From an uncultured Muribaculaceae bacterium (GTDB taxonomy: Bacteria > Bacteroidota > Bacteroidia > Bacteroidales > Muribaculaceae): 64,000 bases of DNA. Below are positions 17,663-26,770 of this stretch, piece by piece. The notes beneath the pieces are model-generated. The model was not told the origin of the DNA and did no database searches. It saw nothing but the letters and a program-made list of their open reading frames with translations. The stretch's first letter is position 1. Each line of letters begins with the position of its first letter. A program made the position numbers and the translations under genes. Where the stretch lies: positions 1-64,000 of the forward strand of contig CAJUCW010000003.1 in the NCBI GenBank assembly GCA_910585275.1, in the 5' to 3' direction.

Positions 17663-18580
17663 TCACTTATTGACCTGGAACTTATTCCAACCATCCTTAA
17701 GATAGGCAATCACCTGTTCGGCAGCGGCAACACCTGCATTGAAATTAGCCTCCGCCGTCTGAGCACCCATTTTCTTTGGAGTGAAGAAAACACGGGCTCC
17801 GAACAACTTCTCATATTCATCCGCCTGTGCCGGTTTAATATCGCTGACATATCTGAGGTCGGGACGCTCTTCAAGAGCCTTCTTAAGACCTTCCTCATCG
17901 ATCACTTCCTTACGGGCAGTGTTGACAAGCACACCATTCTTCGGCATTCTCATCACCAAATCGTAGCCGATAGAGTTTTTAGTCTGGGGAGTAGCGGGAA
18001 TGTGGAGCGATACGAAATCATTCTGTGAAAAGAGTTCATTAACGTCATGGACAGGCACCACTCCTTCCGCTTCCATCACTTCGTCCGAAACAAATACATC
18101 AAGAGCCTGCACTTTCATTCCAAAGCCTTTGGCTATCCTCGCCACATTTCTGCCGACCTGGCCGAAAGCATATATGCCCAGAGATTTACCTTTCAACTCA
18201 GATCCGGACGTGCCGTTGTAACAATTCCTGCACATCATCACAATCATGCCGAACACAAGCTCGGCAACCGCATTGGAATTCTGGCCCGGCGTGTTCATCA
18301 CACAAATCCTATGAGCGGTGGCTGCGGCAAGGTCGATGTTGTCATAACCCGCACCTGCCCTTACAATCACTTTCAAATTCGGAGCGGCATCCATCACCTC
18401 ATTGTCAATGACATCGCTACGCACAATAAGACCATCGGCATTCTTCACCGCCTCAAGAAGGTCGGCACGGGTGCCATGTTCTACAAGCTCCATATCATTG
18501 CCTGATGCATTAACCACGTCGGCAATAGCCTTGACAGCGGCAGGCGCAAAAGGCTTTTCCGTAAAAACGAGTATCTTCAT
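17663..18580 (-). CDS. serA: Phosphoglycerate dehydrogenase, short Lys-type
   Basis: A 305-residue member of the D-2-hydroxyacid dehydrogenases that oxidises 3-phosphoglycerate in serine synthesis. The NAD-binding fold is visible at residues 130-165 (GIYAFGQVGRNVARIAKGFG). It lacks the regulatory ACT and ASB domains. The usual catalytic His in TPHxGA is replaced: residues 267-275 read TPKKMGAQT, with Lys269. This matches the short Lys-type enzymes described from Entamoeba and Bacteroides-like organisms. It starts 17 bp after serC ends, and a strong terminator follows, so serC-serA is one operon. Confidence 0.92.
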   Translation of the reverse strand: MKILVFTEKPFAPAAVKAIADVVNASGNDMELVEHGTRADLLEAVKNADGLIVRSDVIDNEVMDAAPNLKVIVRAGAGYDNIDLAAATAHRICVMNTPGQNSNAVAELVFGMIVMMCRNCYNGTSGSELKGKSLGIYAFGQVGRNVARIAKGFGMKVQALDVFVSDEVMEAEGVVPVHDVNELFSQNDFVSLHIPATPQTKNSIGYDLVMRMPKNGVLVNTARKEVIDEEGLKKALEERPDLRYVSDIKPAQADEYEKLFGARVFFTPKKMGAQTAEANFNAGVAAAEQVIAYLKDGWNKFQVNK

Positions 18581-18597
18581 AACTATCAGAATCCAAA

Positions 18598-19668
18598 TTA
18601 ATGTTTAGCCTCAAACTCCTTCATACACTCCACGAGAGCCTTCACGCTCTCCATAGGGAGGGCATTGTAGAGGGATGCACGGAAACCGCCCACATCACGA
18701 TGGCCCTTTATGCCCACCATGCCACGCTCTGTAGCGAAGTCAATAAACGCCTTCTCAAGATCGGCATATTCAGGCTTCATCACAAAGCAGACATTCATGA
18801 TGGAACGATCCTCATGTCCGGGCACCGTAGCCACAAACATCTTGCTTGAATCGATGGCGCTGTAGAGGCAATCTGCTTTAGCTACATCGAGTTTTTCGAT
18901 TTCACGTACGCCACCGAGCGACTTATAATATTTCAACGTCTGGAGAGCGGAATAGATGGGAAGCACCGGAGGAGTATTGAACATGGACCCCTTCTTTACA
19001 TGAGTGCGATAATCAAGCATAGTGGGGATTACGCGGTCAACATGACCAAGAGCGTCGTCTTTAACAATCACGAAAGTCACGCCGGAAGGAGCGAGATTCT
19101 TCTGCGCGCCTCCATATATAAGGTCATACTTGGCGACGTCGATGGGACGGGTGAAAATATCCGAACTCATATCAGCAATCAGAGGCACCTTCACATCCGG
19201 ATCCTTGCGGATTTCAGTACCGTAGATTGTATTGTTGGAAGTATAATGGAAATAATCAACGTCAGAAGGAACGGTATAATCTTTGGGGATATATGTATAA
19301 TTCTTATCCTTCGAAGAAGCCACAACATCGACATCTCCAAAAAGTTTTGCCTCTTTGATAGCCTTGCTCGCCCAAACACCCGTGTCAAGGTATGCAGCTT
19401 TCTTGGCAAGCATGTTCATGGGCACCATTGCAAACTGAAGGCTTGCACCCCCACCGAGGAATAGCACGGAATAACCCTCCGGAATCTCAAGAAGCTCTTT
19501 AAAAAGAGCCACCGCCTCGTCCATGACCGCCTGAAATTGCTTGCTGCGGTGGGAAATCTCAAGGATAGAAAGACCCATGTCGGCAAAATCGCGGACAGCC
19601 TCGGCAGTCTTCTCGATGGTGTACTGACTCAGAATGCTGGGACCAGCATAGAAATTGTGCTTTTTCAT
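18598..19668 (-). CDS. serC: Phosphoserine aminotransferase
   Basis: A protein of about 356 residues that makes O-phosphoserine from 3-phosphohydroxypyruvate and glutamate, using PLP. Visible features are the N-terminal HNFYAGPSILS, the cofactor-phosphate region FLGGGASLQFAMVPMN, the PLP lysine segment YGGAQKNLAPSG and the C-terminal GHRDVGGFRASLYNA. The frame is open 29 codons further upstream, but the predicted transcript starts near 19745 and homologues begin at MKKHNFYAGP, so ATG 19668 is chosen. First gene of the serC-serA operon. Confidence 0.95.
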   Translation of the reverse strand: MKKHNFYAGPSILSQYTIEKTAEAVRDFADMGLSILEISHRSKQFQAVMDEAVALFKELLEIPEGYSVLFLGGGASLQFAMVPMNMLAKKAAYLDTGVWASKAIKEAKLFGDVDVVASSKDKNYTYIPKDYTVPSDVDYFHYTSNNTIYGTEIRKDPDVKVPLIADMSSDIFTRPIDVAKYDLIYGGAQKNLAPSGVTFVIVKDDALGHVDRVIPTMLDYRTHVKKGSMFNTPPVLPIYSALQTLKYYKSLGGVREIEKLDVAKADCLYSAIDSSKMFVATVPGHEDRSIMNVCFVMKPEYADLEKAFIDFATERGMVGIKGHRDVGGFRASLYNALPMESVKALVECMKEFEAKH

Positions 19669-19752
19669 AACTTTATGAATGTTATAGTTTACGAGACCCG
19701 TCGTTTTGTGCCACAAAGGCCACATCTCCAAGACGCCATCTCTTATATGGGG

Positions 19753-19783
19753 CAAATTTAACTAATTTGATATTCATATCAAA
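19753..19783 (-). promoter_or_regulatory. serC promoter with overlapping palindrome
   Basis: On the minus strand TTTG (19780-19783), a 19-base spacer and TAAATTTG (19753-19760) fit the Bacteroidetes consensus exactly. The -33 box is the outer end of an 18-bp palindrome TTTGATAT-N2-ATATCAAA (19766-19783), which could be an operator or may simply reflect AT-rich sequence. Confidence 0.7.
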
Positions 19784-19879
19784 ATTATTACCCCATATTT
19801 TTTCAAAATTCTTTTAAAATCTTTTTTATCGATTCAAATGTAAATGGGAACACGGCCTCAATCCGTGTATCCCCTCATG

Positions 19880-21169
19880 TCACTCTGAACTTTTGCCACC
19901 TCTCAAAGATTCAAGGTGCTGCCACATCCGCGCCTCCTGAGGGTTGTCACAAGGCTTCCAGAAACGGGTTCCCACAAGGTTGTCGGGAAGATACTGCTGC
20001 TCTACATAATTACCTTTATAGTTGTGCGCATATTTATACCCTTCATGATAACCGAGGTCTTTCATCAATTTCGTAGGAGCGTTCCGGAGATGAAGGGGCA
20101 CAGGAAGATTGCCAGTGGCACGCACGACTTCCATGGCAGCCCCAAGAGCCATGTATGAAGAGTTGCTCTTCGGAGAGTTTGCGAGATATACGGTGCATTC
20201 GGCCAAAACAATACGTCCTTCCGGCCATCCAATTTTGCGGATGGCATCAAAAGTGGCGTTGGCAAGCAAAAGTGCATTGGGATTGGCCAGCCCAACGTCT
20301 TCCGAAGCAACAATCACAAGCCGCCTGGCTATAAACTCAGGATCTTCACCTCCTTCCACCATTCGGGCGAGCCAATAAACCGCCGCGTCAGGGTCGCTTC
20401 CGCGAATCGACTTTATAAAAGCGGATATTATGTCATAATGAAGTTCGCCGTTCCTGTCGTAAGCCATCGGGTTCTCCTGAAGCCGTTCGGTTACTATGTC
20501 GTCATTGATCACAACGGTTTCACCCATTGGAGTGGATTGCTCGATCAAGTCAAGTATGTTAAGAAGTTTTCTCGCATCGCCGCCGGCAAACCGAAAAAGC
20601 GCGGTCTTCTCCATAACCTCCACCTTGCGCTTAGACAAAACGGGGTCTGAGGATATTGCATTCTGAAGAAGCTGCTCCAAATCTTCTATGTCAAGAGATT
20701 TCAACGTATAAACTTGTGTACGCGATAAAAGAGGGCGTATCACCTCGAACGAAGGATTTTCAGTGGTGGCCCCGATAAGTGTGACCACACCCTGTTCAAC
20801 CGCACCGAGAAGAGAATCCTGTTGCGATTTACTGAAACGGTGTATTTCGTCGATGAAAAGGATAGGACGTCCTTTAGCAAACATGCTCCTTGACTCGGCC
20901 TTACATTTATCGATCACCTCCCTCACGTCTTTCACTCCGGATGTGACGGCACTCAACGTATAAAAAGAAGACTCCGTGGCTGCTGCAATAATCTTGGCGA
21001 GAGTGGTTTTTCCCACTCCGGGAGGCCCCCACAGAATGAAAGAATTAATCCTGCCGGACTCCATCATCTTGCGGATGATGCCGTTTTCACCGACCAGATG
21101 CCGCTGCCCGATATAGTCATCGAGCGATGTCGGCCTCAATCTTTCTGCAAGGGGAATATTATTCGACAT
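19880..21169 (-). CDS. rarA: Replication-associated recombination protein A
   Basis: A clamp-loader-like AAA+ ATPase of about 429 residues (RarA/MgsA/WRNIP1 family) that acts at stalled replication forks. Walker A is WGPPGVGKTTLAK and Walker B FIDEIHRFSKSQQD. The sensor region GATTENPSFEV and the tetramerisation domain with SDPDAAVYWLARM complete the family plan. I start at MSNNIPLAERLRP (21169), 15 codons inside the longest frame. This start overlaps the end of the upstream HAD gene by 11 bases, indicating coupling. Confidence 0.95.
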   Translation of the reverse strand: MSNNIPLAERLRPTSLDDYIGQRHLVGENGIIRKMMESGRINSFILWGPPGVGKTTLAKIIAAATESSFYTLSAVTSGVKDVREVIDKCKAESRSMFAKGRPILFIDEIHRFSKSQQDSLLGAVEQGVVTLIGATTENPSFEVIRPLLSRTQVYTLKSLDIEDLEQLLQNAISSDPVLSKRKVEVMEKTALFRFAGGDARKLLNILDLIEQSTPMGETVVINDDIVTERLQENPMAYDRNGELHYDIISAFIKSIRGSDPDAAVYWLARMVEGGEDPEFIARRLVIVASEDVGLANPNALLLANATFDAIRKIGWPEGRIVLAECTVYLANSPKSNSSYMALGAAMEVVRATGNLPVPLHLRNAPTKLMKDLGYHEGYKYAHNYKGNYVEQQYLPDNLVGTRFWKPCDNPQEARMWQHLESLRGGKSSE

Positions 21170-21836
21170 TTGTTTTCCTGTTTTCCAAAATATCCAAAAG
21201 AGATTCCAATTCAATCTCCTCTAAAGATTCAACCACAATATCTGAATACGGTTCAAGAATCGCTCGCGGCAACGTGCCGGCCACTCCAATAACGTATGCG
21301 CCGGAATTACGGCCGGCCTTCACCCCCTGCAAAGAATCTTCAAACACCACACATCTTTCTATGTCGCATCCAATGGAAGACGCCCCGAGCAGATATCCCT
21401 CTGGATCGGGTTTGGACTTTGTAATCATATCGGCGGTGACGATGGAATTGAAATAATCTCTTATGTCGGGCAATTCTTCGTCAAGATGCGCCATCTTCAC
21501 ATCATTGCTGCTTGTGACCAAAGCTGCGGGTATCTTCCGGTCCCTAAGACAAGATAAAAGTTCATGGGCACCGGGGAGATAACGATATTTCATCTTTCCT
21601 TCCAGTTCGTAAAGCCGTTTTACAACCTTCTTCCGGACTTCGCCATCAGGATAATGGTCGTCGAGAATTTTGTCGAGCGTACAACCCTTGATAACGGACT
21701 CAAGCGACTTCACACCGGTAGGGTATTCACTGTTGACCTGAGCCCAGATTTTAGAATATTCCGTTTCGCTATCGATCAAGACCCCGTCAAGATCAAATAA
21801 AAAACCAGTCTTATGAAAATTGGATGCTGTGTCCAT
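21159..21836 (-). CDS. HAD-superfamily hydrolase, phosphoglucomutase-like
   Basis: A 225-residue HAD enzyme with motif I FLFDLDGVLIDSE (nucleophile Asp), motif II at VTSSND, the conserved Lys in TKSKPDPEGYL, and motif IV VFEDSLQGVKAG. The helical cap inserted after motif I is the beta-phosphoglucomutase-type cap. It dephosphorylates a small sugar phosphate or similar metabolite; the substrate is not clear. The 3' end overlaps rarA, so the two are co-transcribed. Confidence 0.88.
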   Translation of the reverse strand: MDTASNFHKTGFLFDLDGVLIDSETEYSKIWAQVNSEYPTGVKSLESVIKGCTLDKILDDHYPDGEVRKKVVKRLYELEGKMKYRYLPGAHELLSCLRDRKIPAALVTSSNDVKMAHLDEELPDIRDYFNSIVTADMITKSKPDPEGYLLGASSIGCDIERCVVFEDSLQGVKAGRNSGAYVIGVAGTLPRAILEPYSDIVVESLEEIELESLLDILENRKTNVE

Positions 21837-21914
21837 ACTATTTTATTTCAATACTAAAATTTGAATAAATCATGATTATCGATTCCGTCCGTTGACACGA
21901 TGTTTTCGGAATTA

Positions 21915-21946
21915 TTCGCAAAATTACGGAATTTTTATTATTTTTG
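21915..21946 (+). promoter_or_regulatory. Promoter of the seven-gene tsaB-murA run
   Basis: TTCG (21915-21918), a 20-base spacer and TATTTTTG (21939-21946) approximate the Bacteroidetes consensus, with one mismatch in the -33 box. The first start codon, at 21970, lies about 16 bases after the predicted transcript start. Confidence 0.55.
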
Positions 21947-21969
21947 CAGTTTAAAACGGCATTTTTAGA

Positions 21970-23535
21970 ATGATAACCGATGTTTCATTAAGGGTAGATT
22001 CAAAAACCGGTGCCATAGCCGAGCTTCTTAAAGCGCGGGTCTCTTTAGAAACTGGCATTCCGGAGAAGGAGATAAACGACCTCAGAATAGTGAGGCGTTC
22101 CATTGACGCACGCCAACGCAACGTCATGGTAAATCTTACAGTAAGGATAGCATGCGGTGATGACAAGAAAATCAAACCTTTTTATCAACCGATGGTTTTC
22201 AAACCAGTCGGTGAAGAAGCACCTTGTATTGTCATTGTAGGAGCCGGACCCGCCGGACTGTTCGCCGCGCTGAAAGCCATACAATACGGGATTCGCCCCA
22301 TTGTGTTGGAACGGGGAAGCGACGTCGATTCGAGAAGAATAGACCTTGCGAAAATCAGCCGCAGCGGGGAAGTTGATTCAGAATCAAATTATTGTTTCGG
22401 CGAAGGCGGAGCCGGCGCGTATAGCGACGGGAAACTGTTTACAAGAAGCAAGAAACGTGGAAACGTAGATGGAGTGCTCCAGTTGCTGCATCAACACGGT
22501 GCATCGGAAGACATCCTTATAGATTCCCATCCCCACATCGGAAGCGACAAATTGCCGGAGGTAATTAAGAATATACGTAAGACAATAACCGATTGCGGCG
22601 GAATCGTAAGATTCAGAACCAAAGTGACCGATATCATACTTGAGGGAAAAAAAGCAATAGGGGTCAGGACATCGGAAGATGATGAAATCAAAGGAGCGGT
22701 CGTGCTTGCCACCGGACATTCGGCAAGAGACGTTTACCGTTTCCTTCATGCCGAAGGCGTTAGAATCGACCCAAAAGGGCTGGCAATGGGCGTGCGTCTG
22801 GAGCATCCACAGAAGCTTATAGACTGTTTGCAATATCACAACCGGGAGGGGAGAGGAAGATATCTTCCGGCTGCCGAATACAGTTTTGTAACCCAAGCCG
22901 ACGGAAGAGGGGTTTACTCATTCTGCATGTGCCCGGGAGGTGTGATAGTGCCCGCCATGTCAGACAAAGGCCAGTCGGTAGTCAATGGTATGTCGGCTTC
23001 GGCACGTGCCAGCCAGTGGGCAAACTCCGGCATGGTAGTGGAACTTCACCCGGGCGATATTGAAGGTTTCTCAGAATACGGTCCTTTGGAAATGCTTTGT
23101 CTTCAGGAGTATCTGGAACGTCGTTTTTTCGAAGAATCCGGCTCCTCGATCAATGCTCCAGCGCAAAGGATGAAAGATTTTATCGACGGTAAACTTTCTG
23201 AAAACCTTCCCCGCACCTCCTACGCCCCAGGCGTCCATTCCGCCAGGTTAGACACACTTCTGCCGAAAGAAATTTCTTCGAGGTTAAAACAGGGATTCAT
23301 TGCTTTCAACAGAAAATGCAAAGGATTCCTCACTAACGACGCTACCATGATAGGGCTTGAGTCGAGAACGTCGAGCCCTGTCAGAATTCCGCGAGACGCA
23401 ACAACTCTGTGTCATATCGAGATCGAAGACCTTTATCCGGCCGGTGAAGGCGCAGGATATGCCGGAGGTATCGTTTCGGCAGCTATAGACGGGCAACGCT
23501 GCGTGGAAGCTTATCACAATAAATTAAACAAATAG
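21970..23535 (+). CDS. FAD-dependent dehydrogenase (COG2509 type)
   Basis: A 521-residue flavoprotein with the dinucleotide-binding motif IVGAGPAGLFAALKAIQYG near residues 88-106, the following YCFGEGGAGAYSDGKLFTR block, and a C-terminal FAD segment with DLYPAGEGAGYAGGI. These are signatures of a widespread uncharacterised FAD/NAD(P)-dependent dehydrogenase family. The first 80 residues form a small N-terminal domain seen in this family. The physiological substrate is unknown. It is the first gene of a tight plus-strand run, ending 3 bp before tsaB. Confidence 0.85.
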   Translation: MITDVSLRVDSKTGAIAELLKARVSLETGIPEKEINDLRIVRRSIDARQRNVMVNLTVRIACGDDKKIKPFYQPMVFKPVGEEAPCIVIVGAGPAGLFAALKAIQYGIRPIVLERGSDVDSRRIDLAKISRSGEVDSESNYCFGEGGAGAYSDGKLFTRSKKRGNVDGVLQLLHQHGASEDILIDSHPHIGSDKLPEVIKNIRKTITDCGGIVRFRTKVTDIILEGKKAIGVRTSEDDEIKGAVVLATGHSARDVYRFLHAEGVRIDPKGLAMGVRLEHPQKLIDCLQYHNREGRGRYLPAAEYSFVTQADGRGVYSFCMCPGGVIVPAMSDKGQSVVNGMSASARASQWANSGMVVELHPGDIEGFSEYGPLEMLCLQEYLERRFFEESGSSINAPAQRMKDFIDGKLSENLPRTSYAPGVHSARLDTLLPKEISSRLKQGFIAFNRKCKGFLTNDATMIGLESRTSSPVRIPRDATTLCHIEIEDLYPAGEGAGYAGGIVSAAIDGQRCVEAYHNKLNK

Positions 23536-23538
23536 ACG

Positions 23539-24261
23539 ATGGCAAGCATTATCAATATAGAAACATCTTCGAAGACGTGTAGCGTGGCTCTCTCACAAGA
23601 GGGTGTAATAGAGCTTGAACTTGAAGACACCGACGGAATGAACCATGCCGTCAAACTCGCAGGCTTCGTGGAAAGATGTATGGAAGAACTGAAACGGAAA
23701 GGTGAAAAACTTGATGCCGTGGCGGTGAGTCTCGGTCCCGGGTCTTACACAGGCCTCCGAATCGGGCTCTCGTTGGCAAAGGGGCTTGCATATAGTTGCG
23801 ACGTACCGCTGATAGGGCTTTCCACCTTACAGATTCTTGCAGTGAAAGCTATGTTCCGCAATATGCTTTGGGAAGGCGACGAAATAATTCTCGGAATGAT
23901 CGATGCCCGCAGGATGGAGGTATTTGCAGGAGCGTATAATTTCGCACTTGAAGAAATCGTGAAAGAGGCACCCGAAATATTATCGTCAGATTCGTTTTCA
24001 TCCCTTCACGACTATCGGAGAGTGATAATCCTCGGCGACGGCTCGGAAAAATTCCGGGAAATCTACGGGGGTGAAAACGCGGAATGGCTCGGTAATCTTA
24101 TGCCGCACGCCCGCGACATGATAGCATTGTCTGAAAAATATTTCAGAGAGGGACGCTTCATAGACATCGCCTATTCCGTTCCAAACTACTTGAAAGAATA
24201 TCAGACAACAGTCCCTAAAAACAAAGTATTGAAGCAAAACCCAACAACACCCGATAAATAA
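23539..24261 (+). CDS. tsaB: tRNA t6A biosynthesis protein TsaB
   Basis: A 240-residue ASKHA-fold protein. The N-terminus INIETSSKTCSVAL and the LGPGSYTGLRIGLSLAKGLAY motif identify TsaB, the non-catalytic partner of TsaD in adding threonylcarbamoyl to A37 of ANN-decoding tRNAs. It is essential in most bacteria. It lies between the FAD dehydrogenase (3-bp gap) and the DUF4290 gene (2-bp gap), so it is firmly in the operon. Confidence 0.94.
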   Translation: MASIINIETSSKTCSVALSQEGVIELELEDTDGMNHAVKLAGFVERCMEELKRKGEKLDAVAVSLGPGSYTGLRIGLSLAKGLAYSCDVPLIGLSTLQILAVKAMFRNMLWEGDEIILGMIDARRMEVFAGAYNFALEEIVKEAPEILSSDSFSSLHDYRRVIILGDGSEKFREIYGGENAEWLGNLMPHARDMIALSEKYFREGRFIDIAYSVPNYLKEYQTTVPKNKVLKQNPTTPDK

Positions 24262-24263
24262 AT

Positions 24264-24854
24264 ATGATTCCCTACAACGTAAGCGAGCCCCAGCTCGCAC
24301 TTCCGGAATATGGAAGAAACATACAAAGAATGATTGACCATTGCGTGACTATTGAAGACAGGGAGGAGCGCACAAAATGTGCCAACTCCATCGCTAAAGT
24401 CATGGCCACGCTTTTCCCTTCAATCGTAGGGGAAGGCGGCAACCACCGCAAAATATGGGATCATATCAACATCATGTCGGGTTTTAAACTTGACATCGAT
24501 TTCCCATGTGAAGTAATCGGTCCGGAAGAAATGATACATTCGAAGGAGAAAGTGCCCTACAACAAACCTTTCAACCGATACCGCCATTATGGAAAAAACA
24601 TCCAGTCAATGATCAAGACCGTTTCGGAGATGGAAAACTGCGTTGAGAAAGACCAGTTGATTTTTCTTCTCGCCAACCAGATGAAGAAACTTCTTGTGCT
24701 CCATAATCCAGAAAGCGCGGGCGACAGCAAAGTGTTTGCCGACATTGCAGAGATATCGGAGGGACGAATACTGATTGATGCCGCCAATTATAAGCTTAAT
24801 GAATATATCGATTCGGCTCCCGTCAACACCAAGAACAAGAAAAAGAAAAAATAA
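24264..24854 (+). CDS. DUF4290 family protein
   Basis: A 196-residue soluble protein, predominantly helical, starting MIPYNVSEPQLALPEYGRNI, with YRHYGKNIQSMI in an apparent second, repeated half. This matches DUF4290, a Bacteroidetes-restricted family that is regularly found directly upstream of murA. Its function is unknown. The lysine-rich tail (NTKNKKKKK) could bind nucleic acid or the membrane. It sits 16 bp before murA. Confidence 0.85.
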   Translation: MIPYNVSEPQLALPEYGRNIQRMIDHCVTIEDREERTKCANSIAKVMATLFPSIVGEGGNHRKIWDHINIMSGFKLDIDFPCEVIGPEEMIHSKEKVPYNKPFNRYRHYGKNIQSMIKTVSEMENCVEKDQLIFLLANQMKKLLVLHNPESAGDSKVFADIAEISEGRILIDAANYKLNEYIDSAPVNTKNKKKKK

Positions 24855-24870
24855 CTAAAATTCACAAGAG

Positions 24871-26187
24871 ATGAGCTCATTTATAGTAGAGGGCGGACAT
24901 CCCTTGAAAGGTTCCATCACACCACAAGGAGCAAAAAACGAAGCTCTTGAGGTGATTTGCGCCACGCTTCTTACAACCGAAGAGGTGGTTATAAGCAATA
25001 TCCCTGACATCGCCGATGTCAGAAACCTGATTTCACTCTTGCAGGACATGGGAGTGGCAATCACACATATTGACGACAACACTGTAAGTTTTAAAGCGGA
25101 AGAAGTCAATTTCGACTATGTCCACTCGGAAGAATATAAGAAAAAAGCACAGTCGTTGAGAGGTTCTGTAATGATTATCGGTCCGCTTCTCGGCAGATAT
25201 GGCAAGGCGATACTTCCGAAACCGGGCGGCGACAAAATCGGAAGGAGAAGGCTTGACACCCACTTCCTTGGACTCTGTAAGCTGGGCGCAAGGTTTGAAT
25301 ATGTTTCGGAAGAGAAATGCTACCACATTCTGTCGCCCTGCGACGGCTTGAAAGGGAACTACATGCTTCTCGACGAAGCGTCTGTCACAGGCACCGCCAA
25401 CATAATTATGGCCGCGGTGCTTGCGAAGGGGAGAACAGTGATTTACAACGCAGCCTGTGAACCCTATATACAGCAACTCTGCCGCATGCTAATAAAGATG
25501 GGGGCAAGAATTGAAGGTGTGGGTTCCAACCTCCTCACAATCGACGGTGTAGAGAAACTTGGAGGAGCCACCCACCGCATGCTCCCTGACATGATTGAAG
25601 TTGGAAGCTTCATTGGAATGGCAGCAATGACGGGGTCGGATATTCTCTTAAAGAACGTGGGAATCCGCGACCTCGGAATTATGCCTGCCGCATTCGAACG
25701 CCTTGGCATTACGCTCGGCATTGAAGGAGATGACATCCGCGTGAACCAAAAGGAAATCTATGAAATCGACCCCTTTATCGACGGATCGATTATGACGTTC
25801 GCCGATGCCCCTTGGCCAGGGCTTTCGCCCGACTTGCTCAGCATCTTTCTCGTTGTAGCTACCCAGGCGAAAGGAAGCGTGCTGATTCATCAAAAGATGT
25901 TTGAAAGCAGATTGTTTTTTGTTGACAAACTCATTGACATGGGGGCGAGAATAATCCTCTGCGACCCGCACAGAGCGGTCGTAATAGGCTCCGGCAAATT
26001 TAAATCCCTACATTCTGCCAACATGGTTTCGCCCGACATCAGAGCGGGAATCGCCATGCTGATTGCTGCGATGGGTGCAAAGGGTGTAAGCCGCATACAA
26101 AACATCAACCAAATTGACCGAGGATATGAAAAAATCGACGAACGGTTGAACCTCCTTGGGGCAAAAATCATTAGAACTGAAGACTAA
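24871..26187 (+). CDS. murA: UDP-GlcNAc enolpyruvyl transferase, Asp variant
   Basis: A 438-residue MurA, the first committed enzyme of peptidoglycan precursor synthesis, transferring enolpyruvate from PEP to UDP-GlcNAc. Seen are Lys22 in QGAKNEAL, the loop PGGDKIGRRRLDTH at 118-131, and the C-terminal DIRAGIAMLIAAMGAKG. In E. coli the loop carries Cys115 (GGCxIGxRPVDLH), the residue alkylated by fosfomycin. Here the matching residue is Asp121, as in the naturally fosfomycin-resistant enzymes of Mycobacterium and Borrelia. It is flanked by DUF4290 and rimM in one operon. Confidence 0.95.
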   Translation: MSSFIVEGGHPLKGSITPQGAKNEALEVICATLLTTEEVVISNIPDIADVRNLISLLQDMGVAITHIDDNTVSFKAEEVNFDYVHSEEYKKKAQSLRGSVMIIGPLLGRYGKAILPKPGGDKIGRRRLDTHFLGLCKLGARFEYVSEEKCYHILSPCDGLKGNYMLLDEASVTGTANIIMAAVLAKGRTVIYNAACEPYIQQLCRMLIKMGARIEGVGSNLLTIDGVEKLGGATHRMLPDMIEVGSFIGMAAMTGSDILLKNVGIRDLGIMPAAFERLGITLGIEGDDIRVNQKEIYEIDPFIDGSIMTFADAPWPGLSPDLLSIFLVVATQAKGSVLIHQKMFESRLFFVDKLIDMGARIILCDPHRAVVIGSGKFKSLHSANMVSPDIRAGIAMLIAAMGAKGVSRIQNINQIDRGYEKIDERLNLLGAKIIRTED

Positions 26188-26199
26188 TTAATCTGAAAA

Positions 26200-26757
26200 A
26201 TGATTGAAGCCAAAGACATAACCTCAATAGGTAAATTCCAGAAAACGCATGCGCTCAAAGGAGAACTTAACGCACTCCTCGACATCGATGGCGAATTCTT
26301 TATTGAAGGCAACGCACTGGTTGTGGAGATAGACGGCATCTTCGTTCCTTTTTATGCCACGAGTGTGCGGCCGAAAGGCACCACATCGTTTCTGATAAAG
26401 CTTGACGGAATAGAAAGCGAGGACGAGGCTCGCATGTTTGTCAACAAAACGATTTATGCTTCCAAATCCCAACTTGCACCTTTCCTTGAGGTGGACGAAG
26501 AAGACATTACGGATGGCGACGAATTCATAGGCTATAAAATTATAGATGAAGAATCGGACAATCCGATAGGTGAAATCACAGAAATCGATGACACCACGAG
26601 CAACCTTCTGTTCATAGCGTCCACACCCGATGGTGAGGAATTGTATATTCCTGCTGCGGAAGAATTTATCTATGGGATAGACGATGAAAACAAAACGATA
26701 AGGATGCGACTGCCCGACGGGCTTCTCGACCTTAATGTAAAGCAAGATAAAACTTGA
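26200..26757 (+). CDS. rimM: Ribosome maturation factor RimM
   Basis: A 185-residue two-domain protein. An N-terminal RimM barrel (IGKFQKTHALKGELNALLD; FLIKLDGIESEDEARMFVNK) is followed by a PRC-barrel (IGEITEIDDTTSNLLFIAS; ELYIPAAEEFIYGIDDENKTI). It helps assemble the head of the 30S subunit by binding S19. It is not next to trmD or rpsP here; the murA-rimM order is a common Bacteroidetes arrangement. 12-bp gap from murA. Confidence 0.93.
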   Translation: MIEAKDITSIGKFQKTHALKGELNALLDIDGEFFIEGNALVVEIDGIFVPFYATSVRPKGTTSFLIKLDGIESEDEARMFVNKTIYASKSQLAPFLEVDEEDITDGDEFIGYKIIDEESDNPIGEITEIDDTTSNLLFIASTPDGEELYIPAAEEFIYGIDDENKTIRMRLPDGLLDLNVKQDKT

Positions 26758-26770
26758 TAAAAACATAGCC

